A stretch of 64,000 bases of DNA from Anthoceros angustus. Its lineage: Eukaryota; Streptophyta; Anthocerotopsida; Anthocerotales; Anthocerotaceae. The stretch covers positions 798,856-862,855 of the forward strand of contig MU008176.1 in assembly GCA_010909165.1 (NCBI GenBank). The letters are read 5' to 3'. A program made the position numbers and the translations under genes. The notes below the pieces were generated by a model that was not told the origin of the DNA, did no database searches, and worked only from the letters and a program-made list of their open reading frames with translations. Of the stretch, positions 22,371 to 34,576 are shown piece by piece; within the stretch, counting starts at the first letter, position 1, and every line of letters begins with the position of its first letter.

Positions 22371-23599
22371 GCATATTTGATGATAACCAGATTAGGTCAC
22401 CGAAAGAGACTAAACACCGTAAAGGATAAAAAGGGGATAGGGTGTTCTTTGTCGATTAGGGCATAGGATAGATATATGAGAGCGGTCTAGGTGAACCTCC
22501 AACACTACTAGTTATTATTTTGCCGGGAGTTCCTCGAGATCCTCGACCTCCAAGAGGACATGTTTCATTAGAAGATCATTTTTCGCGTTCTTTTGCACAA
22601 TGCGCACAAGTTTTAAGATAAGATTGTACCGCACTTGTGCCATAGGTCTCCTTGGAATACAAAAACATAGAGAACTACAAAATGCGTAAGCTACGGCATG
22701 ACGAAATTGGAACAATGAGGTCAATTTCATCATCACCGACTAAATCGCCATGAATCGATTAGAAGGCGCTAGCTCGATGTAAATGACTTGACAGAAGTGG
22801 CACCGAGTCGAGAATGCCAAACCGATGGATGAACACCTACAAAAACAACAAAACCAAACCAAGTTGAGTTTTCGCAAAATAGGGTTGGGTTTTACCAAAA
22901 CCCTTTGACAGGAGAAACCCCTTTCTACATGCATTGCTGTATAACTAATATGGTTGTGGAAAGTATGTAGAAGTTATGGGAACGCCTAATTGCAATAGCA
23001 AGTAGATTGAATTGCACAATTCATATTCTTAAGGCCGGAGATGTGAGGTGTTTAACCCTATCCTCTCACTCAAAGAAACACAGCCTTCGAGAAAAAAATT
23101 CTAAGGATGTAGTGAAGGGATGTCATCCGACAAGACTCACTATAATGAGTCCCCGACATTTCTTTCTTATGCTGAATTTCAGCCTCTTTATAGTATTGAG
23201 CATGCTTTGATGTTTCCCATGCCCTTATTACGGCCAAGTATAACCAACATAGGGGCCGCCTTACCTGCATACTGCACTTTGTAATTTGTACCCTACACAA
23301 GTATGGCCACTAGTGCGGCATGACGGAGCTATGTGTTCAATTGATGGCCCTGTGCTCGGCCCAATTCAGATATGCATGTGTAAAGACCACATGTACACTA
23401 ACCCCTCTCAAGTGCCTTGGATGGACGATTTTTTTGTTTGGAGTGTGTTTGTTTGGCAAAGTGTCTTGACAATCGCACGGGTAAGGTCTTTTGTACGGAA
23501 TGGTCCTTGGCCCTTGGTGATAATAATTTTATTTTTATTTTTTCGGACCTTAGTTCTGACCTGATATGTAAGCTCTGAAATAGAGTCCTTGGGTTTTGT

Positions 23600-26500
23600 A
23601 GTAGAAATAAGAAAGTGTCTATATGTTAGGTGCCTACAACTTGCCTCACAATCAAGAGGGAGGTGGCCGCCCACCACGTCAAGAACGGACGAGCCGTGGG
23701 AGTTTACAACCCTAGTGGCGGCTGGGCTGACGCCGAGAGACTCGACACACCCGACCGCAAGGACTTCGCGACGCCTGAGCGAGCCGCAGAAGCCGGCCGA
23801 TGCAATCGCGCCGGGCCGAGTCTCTGCTCACTGCAGTAGGAGGCGCCACATACCAGTGGAACGGGTGGCGCGTGAGGAAGGAAACCAAGGCGGCGAGCAA
23901 GGAAAAAGGAGGCGCTGAGCAGAGGGAGGAGGAGACGCAAGGTGGTGTTCCTTTCACTCAGCGGCCTGGTTCTTCTTTTGAGAAACAAGGAGAAAGGGAT
24001 GGCGCCGAGTCAGCCAAATCTCATCATGCAAAGGCCCAACATGGACCACTGGAAGGTGAGAGCTGCACCGTGCGTGGAGCCGGGTCTGGAATTTATGGAG
24101 AAGAAATGGTGTTACGATGTTCAAAGATTGGTGCAAGAGTGCATAATTGAGAACTGTTGCAAGAGGGTGCGCGAGAAAGAGGCCGCAAAACTGGATTTGG
24201 GGCTCTTTCGAGCAAAGTATGGGCGAAGCATTAGAGGATGGAAGCTTGCAATTGACCGAGAAAGAAGACCGAGAGCCGCAGCGCGCTATGAAGCTCGGAG
24301 AAGTGAGGGTGAATAATGGATGGGTGACCGCCAACTCGTGTCTGCGCACCGGTGGGATTGGCCAAGTGGATTTTGTGTTTCAGAATGTGAAGTTGATCAT
24401 ATGGCGCACTACTCGGTCTTTCTTCATGAGGTGGTTAAAGGTACAAATCGATTGGGGCGGATGATCTTTGAAAGAGCCTGTGAGGAGAAGGCAATTTGCT
24501 TCCCTCCCTCCTCCTTGATTTCATAATTTTCAATTCATTCGCGATTCGGTGTCTAACGGAGTTGAAGTCAGGTTCCGCCTTCAGCCGGAAACCGGCCGTG
24601 GAACTCAAGGTAGAGGAAGAGGAGTGTAAGGAGGATTCCGGGAAATTCCATAGCTGGGAATGCGCCCCTAGAAGATTCGGATGAAGGTGGGAGGTTTCCA
24701 AGGGCAAGAAGCGAGGGCTACGACGGTCATGAAGAAGGGAAGGACAATGAAGAAGAGGAACCTACAATTTAGGTCACGTCGAAATCGCAGCAGAACGCGG
24801 TGAAGGAGGAGAAAATAAAAGGAACGACAAGTTGTTCCCCTGTGCAGGAGGAGTCACGCCGCTAGAGAGATTGAGCGGAGGAAGGAAACCAAAGCGCTGG
24901 GCGGCAGCGAAGGAGGAAAAGAGGCGCTGAGGCAAGAGCGCGAGGGGAGTGGAGGAGACGTGGGTGGTGTTTTTCTCGACTGGCAGTGGGTTCTTTCGAG
25001 AAACAAGGAGAAGATGGAGCCGCGCAAATTTCATGCAGGGCCCAACATGGACCATCGGAAGGTGAGAGTGCCTGCGTGAGCCGGGTCTGGAATTTATGGA
25101 GAAGAAATGGTGTTACGACACCAAAGATTGGTGCAAGAGTGCGCCTGCAATTGAGAACCAGTCGCAAGAGGGCGACGCGAGGAAGAGGCAAAACTGGATT
25201 TGGGGCTCTTTCGAAAAGGTATGGGCGAAGCATGAGGATGGAAGCTTGGTAATGAAGAAGAAGACCGAGAGCCGCAGCCGGCCATGAAGCCCGGAGAAGT
25301 GAGGGTGAATAATGGATGGGTGACTCGCCAACTCGTGTCTGCGCACCGGTGGGATTGGCCAAGTGGATTTTGTGTTTCCGTAATGAAGTTGGATCATATG
25401 GCGGCGCACTACTCGGTCTTTCATGAGGTGGTTAAAGGTACAAATCGATTGGGGCGGATGATCTTGAAAGACTGTGAGGAGAGGGCGATTTGCTCTCCCT
25501 TCCCTCGGCCCTCCTTGATTTCACCTTTTCTAATTCATGTTCACAGATTCGGTGTCTAACGAGTTGGAAGTCGGTCCTTCATAGCCGGAAACCGTGGAAC
25601 TCAAGGTAGAGGAGGAGGAGGTAAGGAGGATTCCGGAAATTCCAAGAGCTGGGAATGCGCCTCCTAGAAGATTCGGATGAAGGTGGGAGGTTTCCAAGGG
25701 CAAGAAGCGGAGGGGCGAACGAACGGCTCCAAGAAGGGAAGGACAAAAGCAGAAGAGGAACCCACAGCCACACCTAGGGTCACCAGTCAAATCGGCAGCA
25801 GAACGGGTGAAGGAGGAGAAAATAAAAGGGAAACGACAAGTTGTTCCTCTCAGTGCAGGAGGCCGCCGCTAGGAGAGATTGGAGCGGATGAGGAAGTAGT
25901 GGCAAACCAACCCTAGAAGAAGAGGGGTAGTTTTGACAGCCAAGTCCGCGATGGAGCTCCCGAACATTTTGGCGACATTTCACGACGACCCCTCAAGTGG
26001 AGACAGTGACACCTGCAAGAATTGTTGTGGAGGGAATGGGCACGGGCAGCCCAATCTAATCTCCCGACTTCCATGGCTCGACGCAGGATCTCCTCGACCA
26101 GCAGCCATGGCTCTCAGGCAGGGGCAGTGAAAAGTTGGAAAAGTTGGAGAGCCTAGAAGGCGAGAACAAGGTGGCAGAGGAGCGCAGACGGAATGCGAGG
26201 CGGCCCTATGCAAGGCATGGAGCAGGGCCATGTCCACCCAACGAGGCCTTAGTAAATCAGGTCAAGGGGCGATGCCACAATTGAGGAGCTTCAAGATGAG
26301 GTCTCATGAGCCTGTGAGCAAGTGGAAACAATGGCGCCCGAGAAATTCATGAGAGATACAAGCGAGAGAGAGAGATGAAGCTAGGGCCAGTCAAGAGAGA
26401 GGCGGCCAAACCAAGAAGGGCAGAGCCACAAAGAACCGCAGAGTCAAGCCACCACCGTGGAAAGCCACCACCACGGTGGCTAAACCGCCACCGTCATGAA

Positions 26501-28789
26501 GAAGGAACCGAGGTGGGGAAGTCACCGGCGAGCGCAGATGGAATACGATCGGATTCCGGCCACCAGGATTGTCCACGGAGGAGAGGTAAGAACCTCAGAG
26601 TATAGATTGTGCACAGTCTGGATGAGGATGCTCATGTCCTTGGCTCGCATGGTGAGCGGGTGCTCACTCTAAATGTGTATGTGGTTGTTGGGACAGAGGG
26701 GCGAAACCATTGGCTGACATCTTGACCACCACTGCTACTGGGTTCTTCCGAACGGGAGCGGGGCCCATCCCCAAGTGGTGATTAAGGAAATGAGCGGAGG
26801 AGAGCGTGGAGGAGGAGCACACGGTGGCTTTCCAGCGAGGGAGCGGAATAATAGGGCCTACAGACGCGCGACGCCCACGGAAGATGCGTAAGAACCGCAA
26901 GGCCGAGGTGGAGGTTTTGGGGAGAATCGCCGGGATCGAGGAAGGTGAGAGGCGAGAGCGAGGGAACCCCCATTTGGCTGTATTAGGCGGCACCATGCGC
27001 CCCAATGAGAGGAGCGCGACATAGCGCCAAGGGTTTTTTTCGGTTAGAGGATAGGATGTTTGAGGATCCGCAGAGCCGTGAAGTTACCGTGAATGGTAGG
27101 AGCCTGTAGTGGGCCATATTCTATAGACACCGTGAGGGTGAGTGGAGACCGCAATGATGTATAAGAGACCATTTTTGCGCTCTCTTATGTATACCATGGG
27201 GGCCTCGAGGTCCCGAGCTCCCCGAGACAGCTTGGCAACGAAAGCGGGGGTCACGACCTCCCCATGCACCGTAGAGCCGGCGAAAGGCAGCGCTTCACAC
27301 ACGCCCCAATTCATGTCAAAATTGCCCCATTGAGTCAGCACGTTAGTGACAATAGGCACAACCAGGGTGGATGAGGTGGGCGAAATGGAATCCAACCCCT
27401 CTGATAGGTGTTGCCAGAGAATCGCCAGAATTGTCATTCATTGCCACTCTAGGGGATGAACTCGTGTGAGTGGTAGCATATATGCCATCACTAGGGGTGT
27501 ACCTACGCTGCTTCCCCCGAGCGCCCGGAGCAGCCACGGTGGAGTTGTTCTCATTTGCGGCCGCAAAGTTGTGTTCATCTGATACCCTCAACACACCCGC
27601 CTAGAAGGGAATGGCTGACACCACCAATGCTTTCCTCCCCATCCTACGTGAGTCCGGGTTAGAAGGCATAGGAAAATGCAAGGGGGGCCGCCGCGCCGGT
27701 CCATAATCGGCGCAGCAAATTGACATCGCACCCACCAAGATGCTAACCCCGGGAGGGGAAGCCAACATCTCTTGCCGCCACCAACAAGCTCAAATTGCTT
27801 AAAGATGAAACACGAGGTGGAGGCCGCCCGGTGGGGGCAAGGCCGGGGTGTCCTTGGGTGTTCAAGAAGCCGGTCAAATCTAGTAGTAAAGGATGGCTGA
27901 TCGGTAGGGGATTCTGGCATGATACAGTGAGGACTTGCTTTGGCCAAGGGAAGATTGAAAGTAGTGGATGGTAGATATGGCATCATTGTTAGCCTTTGAT
28001 GGGCAAGAGGGAGTACTTAGAGTGATAGATATGATGGGGTGGAGTCCTATGCGGAAGGATGGAGGTTGGGTTTGATCACCCACTCAACCATTGGTGTCAA
28101 AGAACGGGGTGAAGAGAAACTACAATGTGAGTTTGAGGGGATGGGGAGTGAAGAAGAGGGGTAGAAGGACCAGCCATGGATGGGGGGACATGCTAGGGGG
28201 CGAGCTGTGAGAAGTAGGGTTGGGAGGAGGCAAAGGACCAAATTTCGTGACAAGCTGAGCCTTTAGTTGCTCGAGGAGAATTTGGGGTACTGTGGGCCAC
28301 GACTCCCTTGGGTAGGAAATGAGCTTAGGTTTTGTTTTTTTCGTAGGCGGAGTAGAAAATAAGGCGAAAGGGAGAAATAAGGTCTGAGTACTCCTGACCG
28401 CACTGGCAAGTAGGGCCCGATCACCTCCCGAGGGGCCTCGACCCCAAGAGCTACCACTACACACTTCCTGGGAGTGGATTGCTGCACCGCACCCCTGAGG
28501 ACTGCAAGTCCGGACTACACCCGCAGCGACGAGATAAGTACGCCAAGTAAAGTAACTTAGGAATCGGAGCGTATTTTAGGCGACGGCCACGTGGACTGCC
28601 CGGGAGGTGAACGGGCATGCAAATGACCAGACCGTAGGGTTGCCATGGGCTTAGGTGTATTCACGCTCCCACAAATAAGGCTAGAGCACGCGGCGAAGAC
28701 CAGCACGGCGGCGTAAGTGCCAGAGGCTATGCGGGCCTCCGACGCCAGACGCCCGGCTACCGACGTCGGGTCGGAGCGAAGGTCATTCT
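23600..28789. other. GC-rich coding-like block, period 1
   Basis: Overlapping short frames on the plus strand contain phrases that recur in periods 2 and 3, for example AHRWDWPSGFCVS and MDHWKVR, plus Glu/Lys-rich, coiled-coil-like and basic Pro-rich stretches (26100-26600). This looks like an ancient gag or LINE ORF1-like gene with many frame breaks. From about 27100 to 28490 the minus strand has Pro/Ser-rich frames resembling a LINE ORF1 N-terminal region. No catalytic motif is visible, so I do not classify it. Confidence 0.45.
23868..25880 (+). repeat. internal tandem duplication of about 1.0 kb in period 1
   Basis: 23868-24876 and 24877-25880 are copies of one segment, each running from GGAAGGAAACCAA(A/G)GCG to AGGAGAGATT-type sequence. 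Period 2 has only one copy (about 39705-40735). The second copy is nearly identical to period 2 while the first is clearly more diverged. Confidence 0.85.
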
Positions 28790-28970
28790 TGTTAGAATGT
28801 GAAAAGGTTCTTGTTAACCTACCAGCTTATTATTTAGTTATTTAATATCTTAGTTAGTGGTGAATGGTCATACCGTCACATGAAGTACTTAAGACAATTT
28901 TGTATTCAACTTTTAATTAATTGCTTTATTCCTTCTTGCAATTTAACGAGCTTCCGCCCACAAAGTTTCA
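28790..28970 (+). repeat. 5' LTR of copia element 2, period 1
   Basis: 181 bp, TGTTAGAATGTG to AAAGTTTCA, followed directly by TGGTATCGAGCAC, a primer binding site lacking one A at CAG. Confidence 0.82.
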
Positions 28971-31240
28971 TGGTATCGAGCACTGTGTGCTCAATGTCTA
29001 ATATATGTTAGATCCATTCTTGTCTTTCTATATATTGCACTTGCTAGTATTCTAGGACCCTAAGGCTTCTAGCTGTTACTGCTTTGCTTATTTAATCAAT
29101 ATGTGAAGCAAAAAGAGCAATGACGCTGGAGGATGCCGCGCCGAGGATCTATTTTATTTCTCTAATTCTGCTGATCATCTTAGAGCCCAGGCAGAATTAG
29201 ACAACAAATTCCTCAAGGATCGGACACTTGTGCAAGTTCCAAGTTCCAGACGTCCTAGGAGTACACAGGCACACAATCTGATGTGAAGAATTGTTGTGGT
29301 GTCTCTCCCCGTCTGCGTCCCTGCATTCATCTCAAGGGTTTATAATCGCAATCAAAGCATCGATCAAGACCGAACTGGAGTTTGTTGACTATATACGTAC
29401 GGATTTTCTAAATTCCGCCTTCAATCTACGTAAAATTTGCCGATGAGGGTTTCCACACAATTGGGTAGGATTACCTCCTGTATAGAAGACTTCAAGAGAT
29501 CGTGCCACGGTAGATGAATTGGTTGTTTCTTGAACAATTTAACTCGCGTAACTCCATGGCCTCTCTCGCGAGAGATCCAATTTCTGCATTGTACTGCCCT
29601 AGCCTCAAGCAACGATGTGAGGAGGCTTCCAAGAGGGTAGCGCTGTAATTCTTACCAGGATTGTGGTGCCTCAAGCCATAATTTCAGTGATTGCTTGTAG
29701 AATTTTGCTGGATTCTGCAACATCTTGTTGCTGGCTCTGAAGAGGTGTCATGGGACTTGGCGGCGGTTGGTGTAGGGAGCCACCTGGAAAGGTGCCCTAA
29801 CTTTAGTTTCCACCTGTCCTCCTTATTTTCTGGTGACCTAAAAAATCACACAACTGAAACGTTATTAGTTAAGTTTTGTACCCCTTCCACTCTCCTTCAG
29901 TTTGCTGCCCCCTCTTCATACCTTTGTTATTCTTTTCCAGCCAACATTTTTCCCAGTTTATGTCTGGATATTGGCGGGACTTTAGTGATGACTTAGATGA
30001 GGCATGTAGATCAAGTGCATTTTCTTAACTCGCTAGCCTCGCTTCTTCCTTCTCCACCTATTCCTCCTGCTTTTATCAAAATGGCTAGGAACATCATATG
30101 GGGAATTTAAGGAAAAGGACAGTTTGATGGCAAACCTGCTAGGTACGAGAGTCAAGCTAGGATGAAGGCCTTCTCGATGCACGTGATGTTTGGGAATTTG
30201 TGGATGGCTCCATTCCCCAAAACCGTGCAGTATTATTTGAAGAGATAGCCAATTAATAAAGGCAACAAAATTGCATTTGCCATTTTGCTATCCGTTTGAT
30301 GAGGCCACCGTGATGAGGTTGAGTTTCTACCAATCGCACTGACGTCTGAGACAATTGAAGGACACCTATCAAGTGCAAACATCCTAACCTTAGTTGCAAG
30401 AAATGACTTCTATGGGTTAAGAAAGGGAGACACGATAGAGCGCATCGCAAATTCCATACCTCAAGGCGCAGCCTCCATGCTTGGAAGCAAGCTTGAGGAT
30501 ATTGATGTTGTGGCTCACTATCCAAACCTTCCTCCTCCTATCGCAATTTGTCTCAAGTCAAAATTCTTCGCTATGCTCTTCCTCGTGATCCGCAGTGAAA
30601 GCCGGGAACCGCACCCACTCTACCCTCAATGAGCCCATTACGCCTACATCAGAGGAATAGAGGATTATCTACCGCAAGGGTGCGACGGATAAGGTCCTTG
30701 TTGCATCCAAGGGAAAAGCGTGACAGGGAGAGACAAGAAGGGAAGAAAAAGCACTCAACACTTGCTCCTACCGCCAAACGTGAAGGTACAATGTCAAAAT
30801 TCCGGTCACATCGAACGGATTGTCGCAAGAAGAAGGCCGATGAGCCACGGAAGGATTCCAAACCTCTAGTTCATGTGGTTTTCCAAGGATCTTCCTCGAA
30901 AGCCGCTTCTAAGAGTAGTTTTTCTTCGCCTTTTGTTTTTCGTGACTCGGCTTTACTTTTAAGCTCATACTGTTCCACACATGCTAACCGTCCTCAACCT
31001 CCACACCTAAGGGAGCAGCTGGTCTATGGGGACCCCGGGAGCTGAAGGGTAGTGGTTTTCTTGGATGGTTCATGGTCCACCGACACACTCGCCATCATTC
31101 TCCTGCCCTGAAATGGCCGCTGTATAAAATATTTTTCTGGGAGCCCTTGGTTGAAACTTTATCAACCCCAAGTTCCAGCCATCATGGCAAAATGGTCCGC
31201 CTTGCTCTAGGTCAGGCAAGAAGTCTTCTACGGAAAAACC
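28790..31240 (+). mobile_element. copia element 2, truncated, period 1 copy (decayed)
   Basis: It has a 5' LTR (28790-28970), primer binding site at 28971, a non-coding leader, gag from about 30078 and the start of the protease region. Compared with the copy in period 2 it has many small deletions and every long frame is broken. Recognisable pieces include HVMFGNLWMAPFPK in place of the gag core and KFRSHRTDCRKKKADEPRKD at the damaged zinc knuckle. No integrase, reverse transcriptase or 3' LTR follows. Confidence 0.82.
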
Positions 31241-31279
31241 ATGCCAAGGGCGCCATGAACACTCTTGCCTAATTTATTT

Positions 31280-33090
31280 TCACATTTTCCACACCTGACC
31301 AAAAACAAAAAGGCATATCCCAACAAGGGGTTTCCGAGTCCGCATCACATACTACCCTTCTCACTTGTTACGCCCGCCAACTTAGGTATAATACTGATCC
31401 TCCACCGTTAACCCGGTAGAGGAGGTCCACTTAACTTTGCAACAGACGATCCATTGGCGAAGACTTCGAGAACTCTATATGGCCCCATCCATCGGGTGGA
31501 GCCCGGTCACCGAATATCCTCGAGATAACAATCAATGCCGGGTTCCCTATCCCTGTTTAGCGGCCGACCGCGCCCATTTGACTCTCACCGCCATGCGCTA
31601 GATTCCTCGGATGCGTAGGTAGGAATTTCAAACCCACAGTGCACACGAGAATGGCCGAGGGTGAGGTAGTAACGTGTTTGTTGCGTTTATTTTTCTCTCG
31701 CACCTGACGCCCAGAGCGGAGTGAAGCTTGAGATCCCAGTCATAGGCATATTCCACCGTTAGTTTGTTGAGGATCCTGCACAAAAGCCCATTCGCTTTCT
31801 CCGTGAGCCCATTCGCCTTTGGATTATAAGGAGTCGTTTTCCTGTGGCGAACGTTGAAGTATATCGTCATATGGGAAATGACTTGATGGCAAGTGCGACT
31901 GTCACGATTTAGTTCCAAGGGGCAACGATCGAGTGATAACTGCTCATAGAGGAACCGCCACCACATGAGCCGTGTCACCAGAGTTGGCCTCCACCATACG
32001 CGTAATAGTCGGGCCACTAGGATATATTGGTTTTGTCTTTCTCGGCCGGATAGGGCCAACAAAATCTATTCCCATTTCTCAATGGCGCTTACTCGTAACC
32101 ATGGGCCATTGGGTGGTTGCAGATGGTTTTCCAACCCTCCGACAGGCGTCGCAACGTTTTACAAAGTCCTTAGCGCCGATGCATGGTTTGCCACCAATAC
32201 CTGCTTGAGCACCTTTTGCACGTGATATGTCTGCAAAATGTCCCCCGCTTCTCCTTCGTGCATCTCACAAGACTAATAACTGCTCTCCTGTCACCCACAA
32301 CCTCTCCTGGCCCCATCCGTCCCGACGGTACAAATTGCTCATACGATAAAAGAACGCGAATAGTGCACAATGCGCCGCTGGTTTCGAAAGATCCGGGTAT
32401 TCTTCCTGCTGTAAACTCAAGCATCTCCGCATGGGTGGGCCTGGTGTACCCCGCTCTCCGCTTCTCATTTCCTACCGAACCGCCATTGGCCTTCGCCTTA
32501 TGATTCGGCCGTGCCGCTTCCCCCTCTAACTCTGCCGCGAACAAAGCTTCATCGGGAAAATCGTCCTGCTCGTCCTGTGTAACCACCTCCATCTTCAGCC
32601 TTGATATGTAATCTGCATTCACATGCTTACTACCCTTCCTTGTCTCTACCGTGAACGTGAATTCGCAGTAGAATCCATCTCATGCATGCATCCGGACAGG
32701 TCGGGCTTTTGTTTACTGTGTGTTTGAGGGCGAAGTGGTCGACATGGAAGACGAACTTCGTAGGGATAGCAAATAGTGACGGAACTTAACCGAGTATACC
32801 ATTCCTAGCGCCTTTCTTTGGTGGTAGTATATTTCCTTCTCGCATCGTGAGTCGCCTTCCCGCATAATAAATTGGGTAATCATGCTTCTTGTCATCCCTC
32901 TGGCTTAGAATGGTTCCGATTGCATAAGCCGAAACGTCTACAAACACATGGAATTTCTTGCTCCAGTCCGGCTCTCGCAGCATGGGTGCTGTGATCAGGG
33001 TGGTTTGAAGGTCATTGAAGGCCTCCTCTCGTTCCTGCGTCCACTCCCACTCCTGGTCCGAGGGCCACAATAGGACTCACTAAAAGGAGG
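31280..33090 (-). pseudogene. Ty3/gypsy RNase H and integrase, reverse orientation, period 1
   Basis: On the minus strand, from right to left: QEREEAFNDLQTTLITAPML and FHVFVDVSAYAIGTILSQ (start of gypsy RNase H), NADYISRLK (RNase H end), fragments of the H2C2 zinc-binding domain, and integrase pieces ending RKTTPYNPKANGLTEKANGL, matching the gypsy motif TPYHPQTDGLTERVN. The reverse transcriptase that should precede RNase H is absent. Several frame breaks occur. It abuts the truncated copia element 2 head to head in the same way as in period 2. Confidence 0.85.
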
Positions 33091-33738
33091 GAAAGAATCT
33101 CAGGCTTGTTCGGGTTTTGTCCCACACAACGAGAAGGAATGCAATTAAGGCATTGCTTGTCCTACTCAAAACCTCGGTCAGGGTCGGGTTACGGGGGAAA
33201 CGGCCCTAAATGTCTCAAGTCTAGAGATCCATCGGTAGATTTATACACTTATCTTACATGATCACTATTAGCGACCTTTGTGAGCCAGTTAGGGGGTTAG
33301 CCTAATCCTCTTTACTTGGCCTACCAACCTTTATTTATATGCTAGTGAGTTGCACGAGAAAAATCTTCTCTCCTTTCGCATAAAAGATTTGCCTGGTGCA
33401 GCCATGCACACGACTTAACCTTCGTAGATGTGTCTCTTGCACCCATGGCACCTCTACTTCACCCTGTGAGACATCTTTCACAAATACGAGACACTTATCA
33501 ATATATTTCTCGTTTTATTTTGAGATAACTAAACTTAGTATTCATATGATTGATATTCCTATTGATATTTTCTAAGCAAGCATGTGCCCCTGTCCTACTT
33601 CTTGTTATACTTAAATATTTTGTATCGACTAGAAACAATGCTTAAATCAAAATTGAAAGGCAACAAATATATCGATATAGTATCACTAGATTACATCTTA
33701 GCCTAAAGCCTTCTAGACTATCTCAAGCTTTCATGTTG

Positions 33739-33930
33739 TCAGATTGCCTCCTTAGAAGCCCTACACATTAGAGGATTCTCAGTCTTTGAAAGCTCGTAAA
33801 CCAAGTAGTTTCCGAGTTGCTTCCAAGCCATAATTGGATTGGGAAGGTCAAAGACAAAGAATTTCACAACTGAAGAAAACTCCTCGAACTTCCTACCAAT
33901 GTAAAACAATCCTTCATCAGTAAACAGCAT
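33739..33930 (-). CDS. conserved 63-aa hypothetical protein or exon, period 1
   Basis: An open frame beginning MLFTDEGLFYIGRKFEEFSS and ending CRASKEAI. Its 63 residues are identical in the period 2 copy at 49024-49215, although the flanks (for example 33680-33725) differ. The composition is that of a folded globular segment (aromatic and hydrophobic residues spaced regularly), with no domain I can name. It could be one exon of a larger captured gene, possibly continuing the AT-hook ORF that lies upstream on the same strand. The DNA between the copies is also near-identical locally, so protein-level selection is not shown. Confidence 0.4.
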   Translation of the reverse strand: MLFTDEGLFYIGRKFEEFSSVVKFFVFDLPNPIMAWKQLGNYLVYELSKTENPLMCRASKEAI

Positions 33931-34002
33931 CGGACACTCCTAGATAGCATGACTATGATAGCAGAGTCCCTCCTTGGCCCAAGGCAATATTATCTTGGAC
34001 AC

Positions 34003-34055
34003 CAGAAGGAGGCGTCCTGACTACAGGACGCCCAAGAAAATATTGCCTCCTTCTG
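34003..34055. repeat. nested inverted repeat
   Basis: GGCGTCCTG (34011-34019) and CAGGACGCC (34024-34032) form a perfect 9-bp stem with a four-base loop. CAGAAGGAG (34003-34011) and CTCCTTCTG (34047-34055) are also exact reverse complements outside it. The period 2 counterpart (49290-49345) has lost the inner stem. Confidence 0.75.
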
Positions 34056-34070
34056 AAGTTCATGACTCTC

Positions 34071-34140
34071 CTTTCTTTGCATCCCCATTCGACGCGCCCC
34101 TTTTCTTCTTGCGGCGCGTCGAAGGGGGATGCAAAGAAAG
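34071..34140. repeat. 28-bp foldback hairpin
   Basis: Arms 34071-34098 and 34113-34140 are reverse complements with one mismatch in 28, with a 14-base loop. The left arm begins CTTTCTTTGCATCCCC. The period 2 counterpart (49357-49415) keeps only the outer part of the stem. It may be a small foldback element or the precursor of a small RNA. Confidence 0.85.
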
Positions 34141-34576
34141 AAAGGAAACAAAGGCAGAGTTGCTGAGGATCCTTGCTGAATAGGAGGAAGACCTTATGCG
34201 AGCAAAGGAGAAGAATGGCCCATGGGTGGAGCATCTGCGAGATGTCATCCTCAACATCCACGGCTCTTTGTTGGTGCCTAGTCGATGAGCTCGTCACTTT
34301 GCTTGCATCACTACTTGCCCGTTGTTGCCGGCCTTCGCAGCTTGCTTCTTTCCGGTAGCCGTCTCCTCGCCACCTCTCGTTCTCTATCTCTTCACCATTC
34401 AAGAACTTCTTGGCCACGGATTGTTGCTTTGGGGTCTCACCCTCACGAACTCTCGCAATCTTAGTCGATTTTCGCAGCTTAGGTCGTGGAGCTTCTCCTC
34501 CTGCTTTTTAGTGTACTATTATTTTGAGTTGATATAAAATCGACACAAGCTCTTCACTGAAAAAAAAAAAAAAAAC

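Larger units (their letters stand above)
19961..23600. other. AT-rich module of array period 1
   Basis: There is no credible gene on either strand. Two short minus-strand frames (22515-22736, 73 codons; 22740-22934, 64 codons) are nearly unchanged in period 2, but they resemble no known protein and lie in generally well-conserved AT-rich DNA. The module holds the 232-bp sub-repeats, a poly(AAATATC) stretch at 22040-22085 and a 41-bp minisatellite. Confidence 0.6.
33091..34570. other. AT-rich connecting module, period 1
   Basis: The AT-rich part 33481-33680 is almost identical to 48741-48960. It contains a 63-codon minus-strand ORF and two inverted repeats listed separately, and ends in a run of about 17 A at 34559-34575. 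No other gene was recognised. Confidence 0.55.

Noticed and set aside
30629-31045. 138-codon frame in period 1 as a separate gene
   Set aside because: It is a frame-shifted reading of the copia gag/protease that is better preserved at 45641-46378.
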